Positions 48,871-61,010 are shown, numbered from the stretch's first letter. The stretch: DNA of 64,000 bases from Lichtheimia corymbifera B2541 (GCA_000697475.1 JNEU01001027.1:42306-106305); one strand, 5' to 3'. The notes: generated by a model not told the origin, from the sequence alone. Program-made: numbers and translations.

Positions 48871-49926
48871 ATGGAAGTACGCGGTCGTATGGTCAACAAG
48901 CAACAAGTTGGCACTACTCGCTGGGTGAACAACAAGTCTACTACGGAAGCACGCTTTTCCAGTGACGATAATTTTTGCACCTTGACGAATGGAGTGGATA
49001 CTGGAATGAAATCCAAGCGAGCTACATGGAACGACGTGGTATCCGCCAAACGTAAAGACGTCTCAGTGAGTGATGGCAATGATCCATTTGCTGGCATGAA
49101 TTCTTTGGTCGATTATCAACAAGAGATTGAACGTCTCAAGACATTGGTGCCCAAGGTTGACAAGAAACGCGTTTCTGGATCATCAGCAACAACAGCAAAG
49201 AGCAACAAGGGCATGTCATCATTGCCGCAGCAGCAGCAACAACAGCAACGCAATATGTGGTACGATTCGTTGCCGGTATCCACCCGATCAAAGCCCCGCT
49301 CTCCCTCTGTCGGCCCTTCATCCGAGCCAACCCTTTCTCAAACTTCAAGCATTGCTTCTGATGATGAAGGCACTTTGGAACCTGAAGATCATGGAAAACC
49401 CTCTGAAAGCATCACTGAAGAAGAAAAGGCCCGTTTCTTGGCATTCATGCGTAAATGGACAGGTGGATGTGGATGGCAAGCTTGGAGCAACAACCATTCA
49501 ACCTCCTCACCTACATCAACTACTACTTCTACTTCTACGACTACTACTACTACCACCATTGAACCTATCATCACCACCGAACCAACATCACTATGGACTG
49601 AAAGTGCTCCTTGGGAGTGTATCAGTACCAAACAATCCCATTTCAACAATCACACCAACGCTTTTTTTGATTCATATTCTCACCAACAGCATCATTCTTC
49701 TTATCCCACTCATCAATTATCTCCATCTTTTTACCATCCTCATCATCAACAACAACAACAGCATCATCATCAACAACAACAACAACAACTCGTTCAACAA
49801 TCTCCCTACAATAACCATCCGCAACCTGTCGGCGCCGTCGGCCAACGATACCAATACCACGGCCCATCATCTCTCACCTCTACTACTACTCGTAGAGGTC
49901 CTCCCTTTGGTGTCTTCGTGATCTAA
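48871..49926 (+). CDS. Gln/His/Thr-rich low-complexity protein, function unknown
   Basis: Single exon of 351 residues, start MEVRGRMVNKQQVG (an ATG 45 bp upstream is in a weaker context). The ordered part is short: RATWNDVVSAKRKDVSVSDG, then DPFAGMNSLVDYQQEIERLK (coiled-coil-like), and EEEKARFLAFMRKWTGGCGW, a conserved-looking motif near residue 200. The rest is runs of Gln, Thr, Ser and His, with a tract of alternating His and Gln near residue 310. Such composition is common in fungal transcriptional or condensate-forming regulators. I do not recognise the family. Confidence 0.75.
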   Translation: MEVRGRMVNKQQVGTTRWVNNKSTTEARFSSDDNFCTLTNGVDTGMKSKRATWNDVVSAKRKDVSVSDGNDPFAGMNSLVDYQQEIERLKTLVPKVDKKRVSGSSATTAKSNKGMSSLPQQQQQQQRNMWYDSLPVSTRSKPRSPSVGPSSEPTLSQTSSIASDDEGTLEPEDHGKPSESITEEEKARFLAFMRKWTGGCGWQAWSNNHSTSSPTSTTTSTSTTTTTTTIEPIITTEPTSLWTESAPWECISTKQSHFNNHTNAFFDSYSHQQHHSSYPTHQLSPSFYHPHHQQQQQHHHQQQQQQLVQQSPYNNHPQPVGAVGQRYQYHGPSSLTSTTTRRGPPFGVFVI

Positions 49927-50502
49927 TTTCTCCCTGTATTTACTTTTTCCCCCCCTCAACATTCCATATTGTAGCAACCCCCTCTTTCTTTTTGCGTTAT
50001 ATTGTTCCTCTTATATTCATACTGCAAATTTCCTTTTTCTCTCTCTATCTCTCTGTCTCTCACTCACTCATACACTTAAATCAATACAAATACATTTAAC
50101 TGCTCTGTTCTTTTTTATACTTTACAAATTATATTATCACTTATATATACATGAACGGCTTATGAATGATACAGAAAGGTCTTGTGAACAAGGGAGAGAG
50201 ATCTGGGGGGGAAGGAAGGAAACACAAGCGCAATGCGGGGCAATCTAGTATTCGGGTAGCCATTTCTAGGTCGGATGGTTTCACGACAATCCACTCCCCT
50301 CTTCTCATTTCTATAGGTAAGCTGCTAGCAATGAAGGATCATCATGAATGGACGGATGGATGGATGAGTGGATAGATGAGTGGATGAGTGGGGTGGATTG
50401 AAAGAGATGAATGGATGGATGGATCAACGATAGTGGGAAAAAAGGGATGCTCCATATGGGATGCTAATGCAGTTGCCATGACGATAGTTGACGACATTTG
50501 AA
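49927..50502. repeat. Intergenic with GGAT/GAGT minisatellite before uL22
   Basis: A pyrimidine-rich 3' region (to about 50070) is followed by a GA-rich segment. At about 50349-50425 an imperfect array of GGAT(G/A)GAT and GAGTGGAT units lies about 80-150 bp upstream of the ribosomal protein start. The eL38 gene also contains a related CATC repeat in intron 1. No gene was seen. Confidence 0.6.
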
Positions 50503-51254
50503 ATGGTCAGATACGCTGCTACTCCGGCTGATGACTCGAAGGGTAAGAAAAGGGGTATAAACGAACCAGTAGTTGATGCCATGTATACATTGAAATGGGT
50601 TATTGTTTAGCTGCCAAGTCGCGTGGTTCTTATCTCCGTGTTCACGTAACGATATCGAGTATTCCATTATACATGTATCTAGGCAACCAACTAACACGTA
50701 TTCCAGTTCAAGAACACCCACGAAGTCGCTGCTGCTATCCAGGGCTTGAAGTTGAGCAAGGCTTACTCTTACTTGAAGAACGTCAACGAGCACAAGGAAG
50801 CTATTCCTTTCCGTCACTTTAATGGTGGTGTTGGTCGTACCTCCCAAGTCAAGCAATTCAAGACTACTCAAGGTCGCTGGCCCGTCAAGTCTATCAAGTT
50901 CGTCACTGACTTGCTCAAGAATGCCGAATCCAACGCCGAAGCTAAGGGTTTGAACGTTGAGGAACTTTATATTTCCAGCATCATTGTCAACCAAGCTCCC
51001 AAGCACCGTCGTCGTACTTACCGTGCTCACGGTAGAATGTAAGTTTGTGTATTGGATGTGGATAGAAAAGGGATCGATGTGGGGTTAACACTGTCTATTT
51101 TAGCAACCCTTTCATGTCTTCTCCTTGTCACATTGAAGTCATCCTTACTGAGAAGGCTGAGTCGGTTCCCCAAGCTGCTGGCAAAAAGGTCGCTCGTTTG
51201 AATGCTCGTCAATTGGCTCGTAATGCTCGTCTTGCAGTTAACAACAAGCAGTAA
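50503..51254 (+). CDS. RPL17: Large-subunit ribosomal protein uL22 (Rpl17)
   Basis: Four exons (50503-50542, 50611-50645, 50707-51038, 51104-51254) sum to 558 nt, 185 residues, the family length. It reads [20 protein letters not shown], then [57 protein letters not shown] and ends ARLAVNNKQ. All phases agree. Introns of 53-68 bp sit within the first 25 codons, as in the other two ribosomal protein genes here. Confidence 0.96.
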
Positions 51255-51436
51255 TTGGATCAAATAAAAATGAGAATTCATGATTGTACATACACAGATG
51301 ATAATTGAGATTCATGCAACATGGTTGCACTGCTGCTATTCCGATTCAATTATACACAGTCACATCTGCCCATCATCTGAGTAAGCATGAGCGCGCTTTC
51401 TGTAGTGCCGCCCTTTCCATCCTGGCAATATTAACC

Positions 51437-52059
51437 ATGTCAACCGCTTTGGATATCAGAAACCCTCGTGTCTCGATCGAAGTAAAGCAACATTGTGGTG
51501 TCATTCCATAACGACATGAGTTCTCATTGTATACTAGTACTGCACAAAATGTCGTTGGATGTTACGGGCAGGTGAGTAGTGTTTCTTTCAACACTCCTCC
51601 TTGTGGGCTTATCAATATCATTCATTGTTGGATAGCATGGTTTGGTCAGGAACTGCTTACGACCTTTGACACAAAGATTGGTGAACTGGCTCTTATCCCT
51701 GGTGATTCAGCAGTATTCCGCGTCAAAGTAAACGATGGTGAGTCCAACAAGATATGGTGTCCCTTTTTGTATATCATTCTCAATCCTTGTTTTATTAGTA
51801 TTGATTTGGGACCGTAAAGAAAAAGGACGATTCCCCGAAGTCAAAGAAGTGGTAGGTTTTGCTTTCATAACATGGGATGCCATGGCAACGATTTCTGACG
51901 TTGCCTTGCAATTAGAAACAACTCGTTCGAGATATCATTGCCCCCGATATGCCACTTGGTCATTCAGATCGGAAAAAGCCAGCCAAGACGGATGATGATA
52001 AGGAGACTAAGCAGCAATCACAAAAAGACAATCAAGTCTGCACTACCTGTGTCGAGTAG
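51437..52059 (+). CDS. Rdx-family (selenoprotein W-like) thioredoxin-fold protein
   Basis: Five exons (51437-51481, 51538-51571, 51636-51737, 51799-51851, 51916-52059) sum to 378 nt, 125 residues. Start MSTALDIRNPRVSIEYCTKC: the redox motif CTKC replaces the CxxU of animal SelW, so no selenocysteine is involved. Next come RWMLRAAWFGQELLTTFDTK, the SAVFRVKVND strand, WDRKEKGRFPEVKEVKQLVR and DIIAPDMPLGHSDRKK, all as in fungal Rdx proteins. The tail ends CTTCVE, a second CxxC not usual in the family. Family members are thought to act in glutathione-linked redox control; the precise role is unknown. The many exons hid it in short reading frames. Confidence 0.9.
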
Positions 52060-52371
52060 TTTTATCCCCTCCTTCCTTATTATTAGATTGGACAATGAAG
52101 TTTCGTTTTTCCTTTATCTCTTGAATCCCAAGGATGTACATGTATCATACTGGCTAGGATGAGCGGTGGCTTTATTGGAGTGAGGCCTATGATCCACTTT
52201 TTCACATTCCCACCTAAAATGGCATTTGGCACACACAACCCTGTACAATTGGATCCAAAGATATGTGTTGTTTGTCACACCAAATGCTGGGATTTCCCAG
52301 TCATTTATCACAGGCAACTTGGCACCGCCACACACACACAGGACACTCCCTCCTTTTTCCCAGTGAGCCTT

Positions 52372-52868
52372 ATGACCGACACCTTTCATAACAACAATAA
52401 CCGTTACGATTCTGCAAATGACAGCAATGCTATTCCTGATTTGTTTCCGCCGTTGGGAGAAGCTCTCCAGTTTGATTCCATGACCATATCCACACACCAA
52501 GACAAGCATTCTGACAACACCTCGGATGATGTCCTTTGGAATGAGTATCACAACACCAACACCAACACCACCAGCAGCTCGTCAACACCACCCATCCAAT
52601 CTTCAATAGCCAGCTCTAGTAACAGCAACAACAACAACAACAACACTAACAGCAATAATGCAACCACTGAGTCATCTTCTGGTGTATTCAATATCTCATG
52701 GGGTGGTGGCAACGACCGCCCACCTGCCGAATTACATCTTGATCAAGAGACTGAACTTGTATCTCGGAAACCGTTGCCGAAACCACGTGGTGTAAGACGA
52801 CTCCCTGAACCTGAACCAGCAGAGGATGGTACTCTGGATGAAGACACTTTACGACGTCGAAGGGTACG

Positions 52869-52899
<31 letters not shown>

Positions 52900-53169
52900 C
52901 TCATGGGCTGTAGAAGATTGACTGATTCATATCAATAGAACACCTATGCTGCTCGTCGATCGCGCATGAAAAAGTTCCTCAAGATCGAATACCTTGAAAA
53001 CAGAGTGAATCAACTTCAAACGGAAAATGCAAAGCTGGTTCTTAATAATGCATTGCTTGAATCTGAAAAGCGTGGTTGGGCCGCCAAGGAAGCTGAATAT
53101 ATTCGACGCCTAAAGTTGCTTGAAGAATCCTCCCAATGCCATCATCATCATCATCATCATGACGCTTGA
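52372..53169 (+). CDS. bZIP transcription factor, Gcn4 type
   Basis: Two exons (52372-52863, 52939-53169) give 240 residues. The basic region is split by an intron in front of it: RRRR, then NTYAARRSRMKKFLKIEYLE, the Gcn4 signature N-T-x-A-A-R-R-S-R, followed by a zipper (LENRVNQLQTENAKLVLNNA). The N-terminal half is Asn/Ser/Thr-rich with acidic patches (DDVLWNEY), as expected for an activation region. Gcn4-type factors control amino-acid starvation genes. The intron contains a pure TA run (about 52868-52896). An upstream extension of the frame lacks conserved features. The gene converges with End3 only 151 bp away. Confidence 0.88.
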
Positions 53170-53320
53170 AACGCATCCTTTTTTCTTTTGTAAATAGACT
53201 TTTTTCATTTTATGTATATCCCATCATTCACCCCTTTCTGCATTTGTATACACATCACACATAATATTATATATAAACATGGTAAACAGGAAAAAATGAG
53301 TTTTATATATGATGATGATC

Positions 53321-54978
53321 TCATGCCTTTTCCTCATTCAAGAGACGCAATGTCTTTTGTACTTCAGCACGTCGTTCATCCAAAAGGGTTTCTAATTCTC
53401 GTTTCTTGCTTCGTACATCATCCACAATTCGGTTCAGTCGACGCACGGCATCCCTGGCAGCTTCAATGTCACGTTCCTGTTTGCGTATTTTGTCATCCAC
53501 ATCGGCTTGTTCTGTCAATTGTCGTAGCTTGTAATCATATAGAGCTTGGAATTGATCACGCAATGGGCGAGAAGAAAATGACTCATAAGAATCATCATCC
53601 TTGGGTGCAGCTGTAGCAGCACGACGTTCAGCTTGCTTGACTTGTTCTTTGAGATCAGCCAATTCACGCTTCAACATATCCTCCTCGTCATATTTATTGC
53701 CTTTGACAGATGAACCTAAATTCTCACTCCGTTAATCCAATATATATGTGCATGTATATATATATAAATACCTTTGGATGTGAGAGATGTACTTGCAGCA
53801 CCTAATCGGTTGACATAGCTATCTGCCAATCGAGCACTCTTGGACATTGGGGTATTGTTGCCCTTGCGTGCACCTGTGCCAGCACCGGGACGCTCACCAA
53901 GATCAGCAGCATATTCACCAGCAAAGGCATCGTGCAAGTCAGGTGGCAATTCTTTGGGCATGGGTGCACCCTTTGTTCGTTGGTTGAGAAGATGGAAAAA
54001 TGTAAGGCATTGATCTTGAGTAAGCGATTGAGAATGATTGACATTGACAAGCGTCCTATCATATAGAGTTCAAGTCATCTGCTGATTCAACACACACATA
54101 TATATAAGAGACACTCACCATGCAGCTGATAGATCAGTACGCGACAATCCCAAGGTTGAATAAAAATCCTCCATCTGGCCAACTATTATATGATCCATAT
54201 CAATTTCCCTCCTCCTTTTCAACAATATTGTAAAACTCACATCGAACTCTTCCACTATCGTTTGCGTATTTGGCGTAAATGTTTTGGTATGCAATCATGT
54301 CGTCGGATGACATATCCCAGCTAAACTCGACAGCAGGCGATGATGCTTGTGTATATCCAGTGTATTGAGGCATTTGTGGTGATGGCGTGTATTGTTGCTG
54401 TTGTTGATAGTATCCAGTTGCTTGGGGTGCAACAGGTGCTGCTGGCGACCCTTGATAGCCTGTAGCTTGGGGTTGAATACCAGTGGGCTGTGGTTGTTGG
54501 ATGCCCGTCGCTTGGGGATATACACCCGTGGGCTGTGGTTGCTGTACACTGGCAACGAGATGACCCTTGTTGGCTGGCACCATGTTGGGAGGCAAGCTCA
54601 TGGGCGGTTCGACACCATTAATGCAATCAAAGGTCAGGTGCATGGCGATACAGAACTCTTCGAAATCAAGGCTGCCATCCTTGTCAATGTCGGCAAGATC
54701 CCTTTGTTTGTCGTCAAAAGTGAGCCTCTATTTCACCCGTCATTCAAAGAACTCCATAGCTTACCAGATGCGTTCAAGTCGATGAGGAGGCAGGTTGGAG
54801 CTAAGAAGCACATCGCGAGCAGTGGACCCTGATGTTTGCAGGAATATAAAGGTAAGGCGTCATCTCGTAAAGTGGTTGAAACAAAGAATAACGTACCAGG
54901 CATATAACCGTTGACCTGACCGCGTGCTTGGAAAATCTCGGCATATTTTGCTCTTTCAGCTTGGGATATGGCAGACAT
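53321..54978 (-). CDS. END3: Endocytosis and actin-patch protein End3
   Basis: Multi-exon gene, about 400 residues. Two EH domains: [20 protein letters not shown] to [20 protein letters not shown] with the EF-hand-like Ca site, and a second one around [20 protein letters not shown] to [20 protein letters not shown]. Between them is a repeat region of [13 protein letters not shown] type (PQATG repeated at least five times), which fits the Pan1/Sla1 type of phospho-regulated motif. The C-terminal coiled coil ([14 protein letters not shown] to [17 protein letters not shown]) is the END3 domain. It acts with Pan1 and Sla1 at cortical actin patches. Confidence 0.92.
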
Positions 54979-55411
54979 GTTGTAAAGTGTCGAGAAACCT
55001 TGGAGGAGAAAGGGAAAAAAAGAAGCAATCCATATCAGGTAATGGCAACCATGCTCAATAAATTGCGCTCATTCAATTCATCCCGCTATTTGGATAATGC
55101 AGTCCACATTGTACCTTTGTTCCCCTACGTGTAGTGATTGTCAACTCTTGTAAAAAGGTAGTTCGTACTTAGTAGAGAAGGAGTAAACATTGTTATGTGA
55201 CAAAATAGGATCTACTATCTGGTTTATTTAGGTGTGTCATTCCTTCATCTATCCACAATGATCTATCATCTAGTTCGATGCCGACTTTACAAAGCCAACT
55301 ATTCCACACATCCATCCCGCATTCTCAGACTTTTATCATTATAACTTGTGTACATGTAGAATCGCTCAAGCTCTTTAATAAAGATCAAATCATTTATTAC
55401 CTAGACATTCT
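54979..55411. other. Intergenic, no gene seen
   Basis: Spacer between the start of End3 and the stop of the Rai1 gene, both on the minus strand. It is AT-rich without repeats of note. No further feature is supported. Confidence 0.55.
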
Positions 55412-56924
55412 CTAACTACTGCTTGATCCTTGCTGCGCTCTAGGGCCACCAATGTCATGACTTGTCTCGCCATCAAGGTACCTCTGTGTAAGAAACACAT
55501 TGACATGTCCCGCACGTGATACCCGAATCTCTCTCCATGGTGCATTCCACGTGATCGAATATGTAACTGTGGGATCATCTTCTGTCACAACCTTTTTGAG
55601 CCATTCCAGAAACTCGTTTGCAAAATTCATGCACGCTGAAGCATCCTATCATTGTTCTTAGTACATATACTTGCAATTCCCTCATATAAAATCCTTACCC
55701 ATGCACCTGTACCGTGTCTCACTTTGCGTGGGATCTCCAATGTTTTGAATGTCTCCAAATGGCTCAATACACCATCGTCGTCTCGAAACCCACAGATCAC
55801 CTTGGGAACACCAATCAAAAAGGACTGCGCCCAAAACTTGAGAAGCTTAAAACTGAACAAGGATTAATAGGATACCTTGACGATAGCTCCTTTTTTCATA
55901 CTTACCGTTCAAAGTTTTCCTTTTGCCTCTGGGTATCCATCCGCCTTGACGTCTTGAGCTCGACGTATTGCCGTAAAAGGTTACCATCGCGTGGTTTCTC
56001 GCCTAAAGCTCCAGTAAGTATAATTGATATATCCACCCATATGAAATACATGTCTTACCTTCAATGCAATCAACTTCAGCTCCCATTGCAATTGTGTTTC
56101 TGCCAAGCCTTGTTTTCACTGCCACACAGTATTGGACATTGGTATTAGGCACATCATCTGGATCCGGTGTCCCCTGTGGTTCGGTTGCCGTGCACATGGA
56201 TTCAAAGCTATATCCCCAATAGGACATTAACTTTTGACGTTCTGACATGGTTTGTTCTTGTCGTAGCTTTTGCTCGGTTGCTTGCTCTTCCATAAAGATG
56301 GTATTCTATGCATAATGTTAATCTATGGATGCATATACAATAACAGACAATGGTGTACTACCTTGTATCGCGTTGCACGCAGCTCCCAGGGTTCATTGCG
56401 AGTGAAAGGAGTACAAAAGATCTTGGTCATGATCCCACGCCATGTGACCTATAAAACCAGCATTCGTCAATAAAAGATCTCCTTGAAATATGATGGTCCA
56501 TACATACAATATCAACATGATCCACATCAGGTGATCCATTCAAGCGTGCCGTCGTCAATGTATCCAGCAAAGTATCCAAATGTTCAGGCACGGACTCATC
56601 ACGCTTAATGAAACGATCGTATCCACGGCTAAGACAAGGTCCCGGTGAAGATAGCTTTGGCTCGATATAGTATTTCTGGTAAGGGTCGACCTCGTTAACA
56701 AGGAGTATAGTGTCGCTCATTTATATACACACTAGCTCTCGTTGATCGAACCACACCTGGCGATTGGCATCGATGCTGTATGATTGTATCTCGACAGGCT
56801 GCTTATATTCTGGACATTTGCCGCTATAACGATGCGATGGGAATACTGGAAAGGAATGGGCTGTGGATTGACGCTTTGCAGCTGGTGACAAGTCTGTGCT
56901 CGTGGAACAAGGTCGTTTTGACAT
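55412..56924 (-). CDS. RAI1: Rai1/DXO decapping and pyrophosphohydrolase enzyme
   Basis: Five or more exons. The family blocks occur in order: YDRFIKRDESVPEHLDTLLD, ITWRGIMTKIFCTPF, YWGYSFESM, MGAEVDCIEG (metal-binding Glu and Asp), VELKTSRRMDTQRQ (Glu and Lys of the active site), KFWAQSFLIGVPKVICGFRD, and the C-terminal tail with Ser run. The enzyme removes defective 5' caps and stabilises Rat1/Xrn2 in the nucleus. Near 56745 the frame meets TAA unless a 40-45 nt intron (GTGTGT to AACGAG) is removed; it would rejoin QREL to VDPYQKYYIEPKL in frame. This is the only weak junction. The alternative start MSDTILL would omit the N-terminal 60 residues. Confidence 0.9.
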
Positions 56925-57717
56925 TTAAGTTAAAGAAAGGGCACTTGTAGAGGAGAGCCAATTCCCCGCCGCATTATACTTGATCCACGTGATCTCACAC
57001 AGCCAACACGCGTCTACTTTTATTGTCCAAATGCGGTAAGATGTGGGTGGGCCAGAGGAACCAACATGTGTACTGTTGATAACTCTGATTCCTGCCCAGG
57101 GTTTGAGTAGTTTTTACGAGTCGACTAGGCGACAGCACCATCCTTTATTCAAGCGACGCCGGGTGAGGTTTCATATGAGAAATCAAAGGTGTGATCCGAT
57201 CATCCTCGCTGTTTACCGAACACGCATACCAATACCAAGAGTAGTTGACAACATGGTAAGCCATCTTTATAATAACGGGGATGTGCATTAGCCGTACAAT
57301 TGATTAATTTCTTTGATAGATTTCTTATCACGTGCCCTAATTTGTCCGATATAGTATTATGCATAGACAACATTGCACTAGGCTCCCAGGCTTAATCCTG
57401 ATATACCCCATCACTTTATCAGCTCATGCATCAATTTATCAATGCATCATCATCCCCAACATGCAGAAATACCCACGCCCACAATGCATTATAAAAGGAT
57501 CTTGTCGCCATCCATTATTCTACCACACATCTCTTTCCTCTGTTGTCATTCTTCTTTGATTGCTTACAAGGTTTGTGTGTATCACATCTTTCAACCTGTG
57601 AATAAAAGTCTTGATCCTTGGGGTCATTCATAGGGTTTCTTTGTTTCCCTGCTCTCATTGTTGTCGTCGTCCTCATTGTGATATCGGATTCTTCTTATAA
57701 AAAGGTAAACCTAGACC
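56925..57717. promoter_or_regulatory. Long 5' region of the secreted-protein gene
   Basis: A TATA-like element (TTATAAAAGG, about 57490) is followed by a C/T-rich leader. A possible untranslated intron runs from GTTTGTGTG (about 57571) to TTCATAG (57634), because the next stretch starts with a suitable acceptor and then T/C-rich sequence. No ATG in this leader opens a long frame. On the other side lies the divergent Rai1 start codon, 794 bp away from the next one. Confidence 0.4.
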
Positions 57718-58637
57718 ATGTCGCTCGATGAGTCACTACTAATACACGCCACCGTGTTACTTTTGATACAGCTATCTCTCCGTGAAGCATCTGCAAAACC
57801 AGGCTTCGGTACCGTGGTCTACGTCTGGTCCTGAAATTGACATGGTGCAAATAGCAAAGCCCGATGTTGAGCCGATCACAAGGTTCGAAAGAGCACTTGT
57901 CTATGTCAACGCCAGCAAAAAGATCAACATGTCCGTATTTCTGAATCCTGATGGTACTGATCAGCGTAGCGGTGGACAGTTTTATATGAATGCCCCTCCT
58001 GGACGCTATTTGCTTGATTACGATACAGGAGTCAACGTTCATGCCGTGGTAGGTGCATTATCATCTAGTTGTTATATATACATTGAGTATTAATGTAATT
58101 ATCATATAGGTACTGAAGAATACAGATGCATCCCTGTTTCGATCTGTGAAGCTGATCTACGATCGGAAGTTGCTGCAGGGTTCAAGAGAGATTGTGCTCC
58201 CTGTTTTTGCTCGCACCGTCACATACGCCGGTCGTGTTTTACGCGCACCCATCGTTGAGGAATCAGAGCTGCCAGCAAATGAGAGAATCAACTACGCTCG
58301 CCTTGGTGTCGTGTCCATGAATAATCACGTGTACCCATCATCCATACTCTTCTCGTGTATGGCTATATCCTTGGTTACTATCCAATCATGGTTTTCTGAT
58401 TCTTCTTCTCGAGAATAGACCTTTCATCTTACCGGGTACCACTTACTCCTACCGTCTCCTATTGTACGTTGGGTGCAAAGGAACCAGCAGGATTTGGATC
58501 TATGTTTTGCGCCAATAGAAGCACCAACACCGATTCTTCGCATTGGAGCAACATTTGAAGCATACTTCTTGGATAATTATCCACGGGGTAAATACCATTT
58601 GTGTGGGGTCAGTTGCTCAATAATATCAAGTAAGTAA
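57718..58637 (+). CDS. Putative secreted protein, family not recognised
   Basis: Four exons (57718-57808, 57855-58048, 58110-58328, 58419-58637) join in phase to 723 nt, 240 residues. The start MSLDESLLIHATVLLLIQLS is a good signal peptide, with likely cleavage after ASA. The mature part contains DVEPITRFERALVYVNASKK, FLNPDGTDQRSGGQFYMNAP, LKNTDASLFRSVKLIYDRKL and FAPIEAPTPILRIGATFEAY, and has a few N-glycosylation sites (NASK, NMS). Intron 1 is only 46 nt (GTACCG to AATAG). It is needed, because the frame otherwise hits TGA at 57832. No domain is recognised, and the role is unknown. Confidence 0.6.
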
Positions 58638-59479
58638 AGAAACATACCACGTCGAGCATGCAATCCACTGACATCAAGTTGTCTAGTCTCTTGATCCAGA
58701 TTTTTAAACGCTGGGCAACTGTTCGAATCCTTGGAAGCAGTTATCAAGATGCCAACGGGCAGCAAAAACAATACCGCGCTTATACATTTTCATCAGTTCA
58801 TGATTAGCACAACCAATATCAATAAATCATTCATCCGTCAGTAGTCAATAAGGGAGAAGGGTTCCTTTTTCGTTTCAGCTTTTATCAGCATGTATCATGT
58901 TTATTGATTGATGTCAATGTATCATGAATCCTTGTTCAGCTGACGCATTCTGAAGACCCAATTCGCGATTTCCTATCAGCATTCATAGCATCTTTCGCTG
59001 TCTGTTATTAAAGATTAGAATTGTAATCTCAATGGCCCAAAGCGGATAACCTGTACCAGAGATTAATATAGAGGAATGTAGGTGAAAAGACAGCAAAGGT
59101 AATACAAGAAGATAAAGTAATGTAATAAGTGTAAGGGCTGGGTCGGATGGGTGTAAGTGGCAGTGAACGTGGAGCAAGCTGGGTGCTCCAAAGAGATAAG
59201 AGAAAAAAGAATGAGAGGTTGAATACTAGTGAACGACAGGTCAAGGTTAGGCAAGCTCTAGAAGCCAAGGACTGAAATTTATGCATGATTGAAGGCAGGT
59301 TGCACATAGCACCAATCATAGTAATCAAGTTAGTATCCGATGGCATTGCATACTTTTTCTTAAAACGAGCTGTATCCAGATCTTCCCTTTTCATATATCA
59401 AGGAATAACCAGACTCATATGATGGCAATTCAATTGGATTAAAACAAGTTGATACTACACGTAGATACAAGCGATGTAA
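58638..59479. other. Intergenic, no gene seen
   Basis: Minus-strand frames at 58577-58771 and 59029-59394 are open by chance or belong to leaders. The second is hydrophobic and Leu/Ser-rich without a plausible signal context. Repeat sequences begin at about 59480. Confidence 0.5.
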
Positions 59480-61010
59480 TCTTCTTTACTTAGGCATAGC
59501 TCAGTCAAATCAGCTCGGATCAAGAAAGTTTAATGATGGAGATGAATGTGTGAAGCAGGCGCATCGATCCCATCAAGTGAGTTTGGCAAAAGCTGGGAAT
59601 AAGAGAAGTGCATATTAGCTGCCAATGTATGCATTGGAAATGAAGTTTGCGTACCTGTAATGCATTGATCCTTCCACTTGTACCTGATAGGCTGAGTTAC
59701 ACAAACACACCCCTCTGCATCTTACGGCTCTATCGGGGTCTAGCTGCTTGACAATGAACAAACACCACTTGTCATATAGCATCACGCTTTCAGCATATGT
59801 AAAAACGTAAACGTGCCTGTATGTAGGATTGGCAAGCTTAATCGTGAAACATGATTGACAAGGTGCGCTCCGCCACGGCGAGCAATATTATTCTATAAAA
59901 GATCCCATGTTTCCTTGTAAAGTTTTGAGATAATTGCACTTTCACGTTTTTACATATGCTGAAAAGCATGATGCTATATGACAACTGATATTTGTTCAGT
60001 GTGAAGTAGCTTGGCCCTGACAGAGCGCAAGATGCGCAGGGGCGTGCTTGTGTGACACAGCTCATTTGCATGACACTTCGCAATGCAAAACACCACTTGC
60101 CATATAGGATCACGCTTTCAGCATATATAAAAAAAGTAGACATGCCTATATCTAGGATTGGCAAGCTTGATCGTGGAAAACATGATTGACAAGGTGCGCT
60201 CCACCACGACGAGCAATATTGTTCTATGAAAGGCACCAGGTTTCATTGTAAAGTTTAGAGATACAGGCATTTTTATGTTTTACATATACTATAAGCGTGA
60301 TGCTATATGACAAGTGGTGTTTGTTCATTGTCGAATGGCTGGACCTCAATAGAGCGGAAGATGCAGACGGACTTCTTTGTGCAACACAGCTCATTTGCAT
60401 GATACTTCACAATGAACAAACACCACTCTCCCATATAGCATCACGCTTACAGCATATGTAAAACATAAAAATGCCCATAACTAAAAATTCTACAATGAAA
60501 CGTGGGGTCTACAATCGAACAAAGTTGCTTGTCGTGGTGAAGCGCACCTTGTGTAGAAGTTTCACGATCGTCGTGGCCAATCTCAGATTCACCCAATGTC
60601 ACCACCAGCCAAAGTTGTTCAGGCCGACCTCTTGAATTTTTTTTTTCCACTTTGGCTGGTGGTGACATTGCGAAATCTGAGATCGGTGAGGTTGATCGTG
60701 AAACTTGCACCCAAGGTGCGCTACACCCAGGCGAGCAACTTTGTACTATGAAAGACCCCACGTTTCATTGTAAAGCTTAGAGATAAATGCACCTTTATGT
60801 TTTACATATAATACAAGCGTCATGCTATATGATAAGTGATGTTTGCTCATTGTCAAGTAGGTTGACCCCGATAGAGCCGAAGATGCAGACGGACTTCTTT
60901 GTACAACACAGCTGATTTACATGATATTTCACAATGAACAAACACTACTCTCCATATAGCATCATGCTTAAAGCATATGTAAAGGTGCCTGTATCGACAA
61001 GTTGTCATGA
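59480..61010. repeat. Composite foldback element, right block
   Basis: Successive arms alternate in orientation. The core AGCTCAGTCAAATCAGCTCG (about 59505) matches the spacer of the left-block element. Palindromic parts follow at about 59755-60060, 60060-60330 and 60420-60860. The last has the cleanest centre, with GTCACCACCAGCCAAAGT at about 60598 and ACTTTGGCTGGTGGTGAC at about 60651 flanking a T-rich loop. Arms again hold ATCACGCTTACAGCATATGT and GATAGAGCCGAAGATGCAGA. No transposase frame was seen. Confidence 0.8.

Noticed and set aside
58720..58740. GTTCGAATCC as a tRNA B box
   Set aside because: No pairing T arm, A box or acceptor stem fits around it.
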